Origin: Streptomyces sp. 11x1
GTDB taxonomy: Bacteria; Actinomycetota; Actinomycetes; Streptomycetales; Streptomycetaceae
Length of the DNA: 64,000 nt
Assembly (NCBI RefSeq): GCF_032598905.1
Contig: NZ_CP122458.1
Coordinates: 6,411,001-6,475,000 of the forward strand
Reading direction: 5' to 3'
The notes beneath the pieces are model-generated. The model was not told the DNA's origin. It saw nothing but the letters and a program-made list of their open reading frames with translations, and ran no database searches. The translations under genes and the position numbers were made by a program. Shown one piece after another: positions 62,454 through 64,000 of the stretch; positions within the stretch are counted from its first letter, which is position 1, and each line of letters starts with the position of its first letter.

Positions 62454-63437
62454 TCAGCGGGCGTCGTGCCGAGTCGCCAACTCCGTTGCCAGGTAGATGA
62501 GTTCCGGGGTGCGCAGGACGCGCTCCCCGAACCCCGGCAGGGGCACGTGCAGCGGCTCCAGCCAGCGCTCCGGGATGGCCTCGACCCCGTGCACCGCGCC
62601 CGCGAGCGCGCCGGTCACCGCCGCGACCGTGTCGGTGTCGCCGCCGAGGTCCACCGCCGCGCGTACGGCGTCCTCGTAGGAGTCGGTCGTCCGTACGGCC
62701 CAGACGGCGGAGCCCAGGCAGGGCCAGACGGCGCCGTTGAACTCCGTGGCGCGGTCGGGGTGCCAGTCGGGGGCGAGGACGACCTCGTACCGGGGGCGGT
62801 GGTCGGGGTGGAGCGCGGCCAGGGTGTCGGGGAGCGCGGTGAGCGGGTCGCCGCCGGCCAGCGCGATCCGGACCAGTTCGTGGAGGACGGCGGTGCCTTC
62901 CCAGGCGGCCGGGTCGCCGTGCGTGAGGGCGGACAGGCGCCGGGCCGCGTCCATACTGGGGCCGCGCCCGTACGGCGCGAAGAACACGGCCGAGGTGGCG
63001 GCCCGCATCAACGCGCCGTTGCCCGCGGCCCGTAGGTTCACCTGGAAGTGGAGCGCGGCGGCGAGGTCCCAGGGGTCGCTGCCGGTGAGGACGTCCTCGG
63101 TCTGGATGCCGATGTCCTTGGGGCCGGAGGCCGCCCAGCGCTGGAACCTGCGGAAGACGTCGGGCAGTTCGAGCCCACCGTGCTCGACGAGGGACTCCCC
63201 GACGAGGACGGCCATCTGGGTGTCGTCGGTCGCCTCACCGGGGTCCCATCCGCCACCCCCGCACATCTCTCCGCCGTGCCCGGCCTTCGGAAAGCGCGCG
63301 GAGAAGGCGCCTTCAGGACCGAACTCGAAGGGCGCGCCGAGCGCGTCCCCGACGGCGGAGCCGAGCACCGCCCCGAGGGCGCGCCGCGGGTCGACTGCGT
63401 CCGGGAGCACCTGGGGCCGCCGGTGAATCCCGGTCAC
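62454..63437 (-). CDS. ADP-ribosylglycohydrolase (DraG/ARH family)
   Basis: 327 residues from ATG at 63437, which overlaps the upstream pentapeptide gene's stop by four bases. Metal-binding and catalytic signatures are present: GSAVGDALGAPFEF near residue 26, the motif EATDDTQM near 70, the GNGALMRAAT loop near 138, and DLGGDTDTVAAVTGALAGAVHG in the C-terminal half. It should remove ADP-ribose from a protein, nucleic acid or small-molecule target using two metal ions. No ADP-ribosyltransferase is visible in the window. Confidence 0.93.
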   Translation of the reverse strand: MTGIHRRPQVLPDAVDPRRALGAVLGSAVGDALGAPFEFGPEGAFSARFPKAGHGGEMCGGGGWDPGEATDDTQMAVLVGESLVEHGGLELPDVFRRFQRWAASGPKDIGIQTEDVLTGSDPWDLAAALHFQVNLRAAGNGALMRAATSAVFFAPYGRGPSMDAARRLSALTHGDPAAWEGTAVLHELVRIALAGGDPLTALPDTLAALHPDHRPRYEVVLAPDWHPDRATEFNGAVWPCLGSAVWAVRTTDSYEDAVRAAVDLGGDTDTVAAVTGALAGAVHGVEAIPERWLEPLHVPLPGFGERVLRTPELIYLATELATRHDAR

Positions 63438-64000
63438 AGGCCGCGCTTTGCGTCAGAGACGGGAAGCACCTCGACGGATCCGCCTCGCTCGCTCACCCAA
63501 CGTTCCAGTGCCGCTCCCGCGATTTCGTGCTCCACGCCCTGATCGTCGATCACCCGGACAGGGCCGAAGACGGTTCCCGAAAGGCCCTCGACCTTGGTGC
63601 GGTGATCGACGGTCACCTTGAAGGAATTCTCCCGCAGAACGGCATGGGAGAGGTCCGCACCGCGGAAATCCACATGGAGGAGGGAAGCGCCCAGGACGCG
63701 TGTGCCACGCAAGGAGGCATTCGTCGCGTCGACGTCGTAGAGCGAGGCCTTGACCAGATCCGCGCCATCCAGGATCGCGCCCCGGAGCACGGCGTCGTCG
63801 AGGTTGACACGGACCAGCGAGGCCCGCGTCAGATCGGCTCCCGTGAGATCGGCCCCTTCGGCGTCTGAACGGTAGAGGTCCGCCCCCACCAGCTTGACCC
63901 CGGCCAGTTTCGCGTCGGTGAGCCAGGACTCCTGGAGGTTCGCCTCGGAGAGGTCCGCGTCACGCAGATCGAGCCCGATGACATCGAGGGCGCCCTCGCC
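63434..64000 (-). CDS. Pentapeptide-repeat protein (5' end outside window)
   Basis: The frame is open to the right edge, so the N-terminus is missing; 188 residues are visible. About 100 residues consist of A(D/N)LxX pentapeptides (LRDADLSEANL, GADLTGADLTRASL, GADLVKASLYD), forming a right-handed beta-helix. The final 60 residues are non-repetitive, with VDHRTKVEGLSGTVFGPVRVIDDQGVEHEIAGAALERWV. Such proteins can mimic DNA or act as scaffolds; no specific activity is claimed. It overlaps the ADP-ribosylglycohydrolase start by four bases, so the two are coupled. Confidence 0.9.
   Translation of the reverse strand, partial: GEGALDVIGLDLRDADLSEANLQESWLTDAKLAGVKLVGADLYRSDAEGADLTGADLTRASLVRVNLDDAVLRGAILDGADLVKASLYDVDATNASLRGTRVLGASLLHVDFRGADLSHAVLRENSFKVTVDHRTKVEGLSGTVFGPVRVIDDQGVEHEIAGAALERWVSERGGSVEVLPVSDAKRGL

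Overview
The window is high-GC actinobacterial chromosome, almost certainly Streptomyces. The evidence is the extreme third-position GC, the frequent GTG starts and stop/start overlaps, the 16S/23S/5S sequences, two families of streptomycete intergenic repeats, and core genes whose order follows the usual streptomycete arrangement (DUF5719, DUF3499, manB/manA, ahcY, rrn, moxR, mtnA, mtrAB-lpqB, hpf, secA, large NAD-GDH). I see no prophage, insertion sequence, CRISPR array, tRNA gene or biosynthetic cluster. The species cannot be named from this sequence alone.

Layout. 1-3250: end of a large membrane glycosyltransferase-type protein, then a DUF5719 protein in a coupled pair. 3469-6559: a zincin-fold protein with a degenerate HExxH, a DUF3499 protein and an L-lactate permease. 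6677-10947: mannose/sugar-phosphate block (manB, a 56-aa Trm112-type zinc protein, a SIS protein, manA). 11146-14697: CDF cation transporter, ahcY with two strong downstream hairpins, and an unknown protein. 14786-16956: divergent RDD and SpoIIM membrane proteins. 17011-22763: one complete rRNA operon (promoter, leader, 16S, tRNA-free spacer, 23S, 5S, terminator). 22826-28439 (minus strand): overlapping DUF58 / MoxR / DUF4350 / DUF4129 / membrane-protein operon. 28580-34328: mtnA, then mtrA-mtrB-lpqB. 34691-39495: comF-like gene (with two perfect DnaA boxes just upstream), hpf, an orphan NarL-type regulator, a YcaQ/AlkX-like glycosylase and a GNAT enzyme. 39777-45866: secA, an Rv3235-type protein, a DUF6912-like protein, a HAD phosphatase and a DJ-1/PfpI protein. 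46402-51375: 1657-aa NAD-dependent glutamate dehydrogenase. 51456-54706: two tandem paralogous Ser/Thr kinases. 54852-60893: a cell-surface glycopolymer locus (GT2-TagF fusion and GT4 on the plus strand, facing a TagGH-type ABC exporter on the minus strand). 61082-64000: TetR regulator, a lipoprotein with a TTA codon, an ADP-ribosylglycohydrolase and a truncated pentapeptide-repeat protein.

Functional links. manB/manA supply mannose phosphates for glycosylation; ahcY and mtnA serve the S-adenosylmethionine and methionine-salvage cycles; MtrAB-LpqB couples envelope state to growth and development; hpf and the rRNA operon concern ribosome supply and hibernation. The last third combines membrane-anchored and soluble kinases with polymer synthesis and export. 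The points most worth following are regulatory: the DnaA box pair, a MtrA-type direct repeat over the mtnA stop codon, the TTA-containing lipoprotein gene, the degenerate zincin, the kinase/glycopolymer neighbourhood and several short tandem or inverted repeats in promoter regions.
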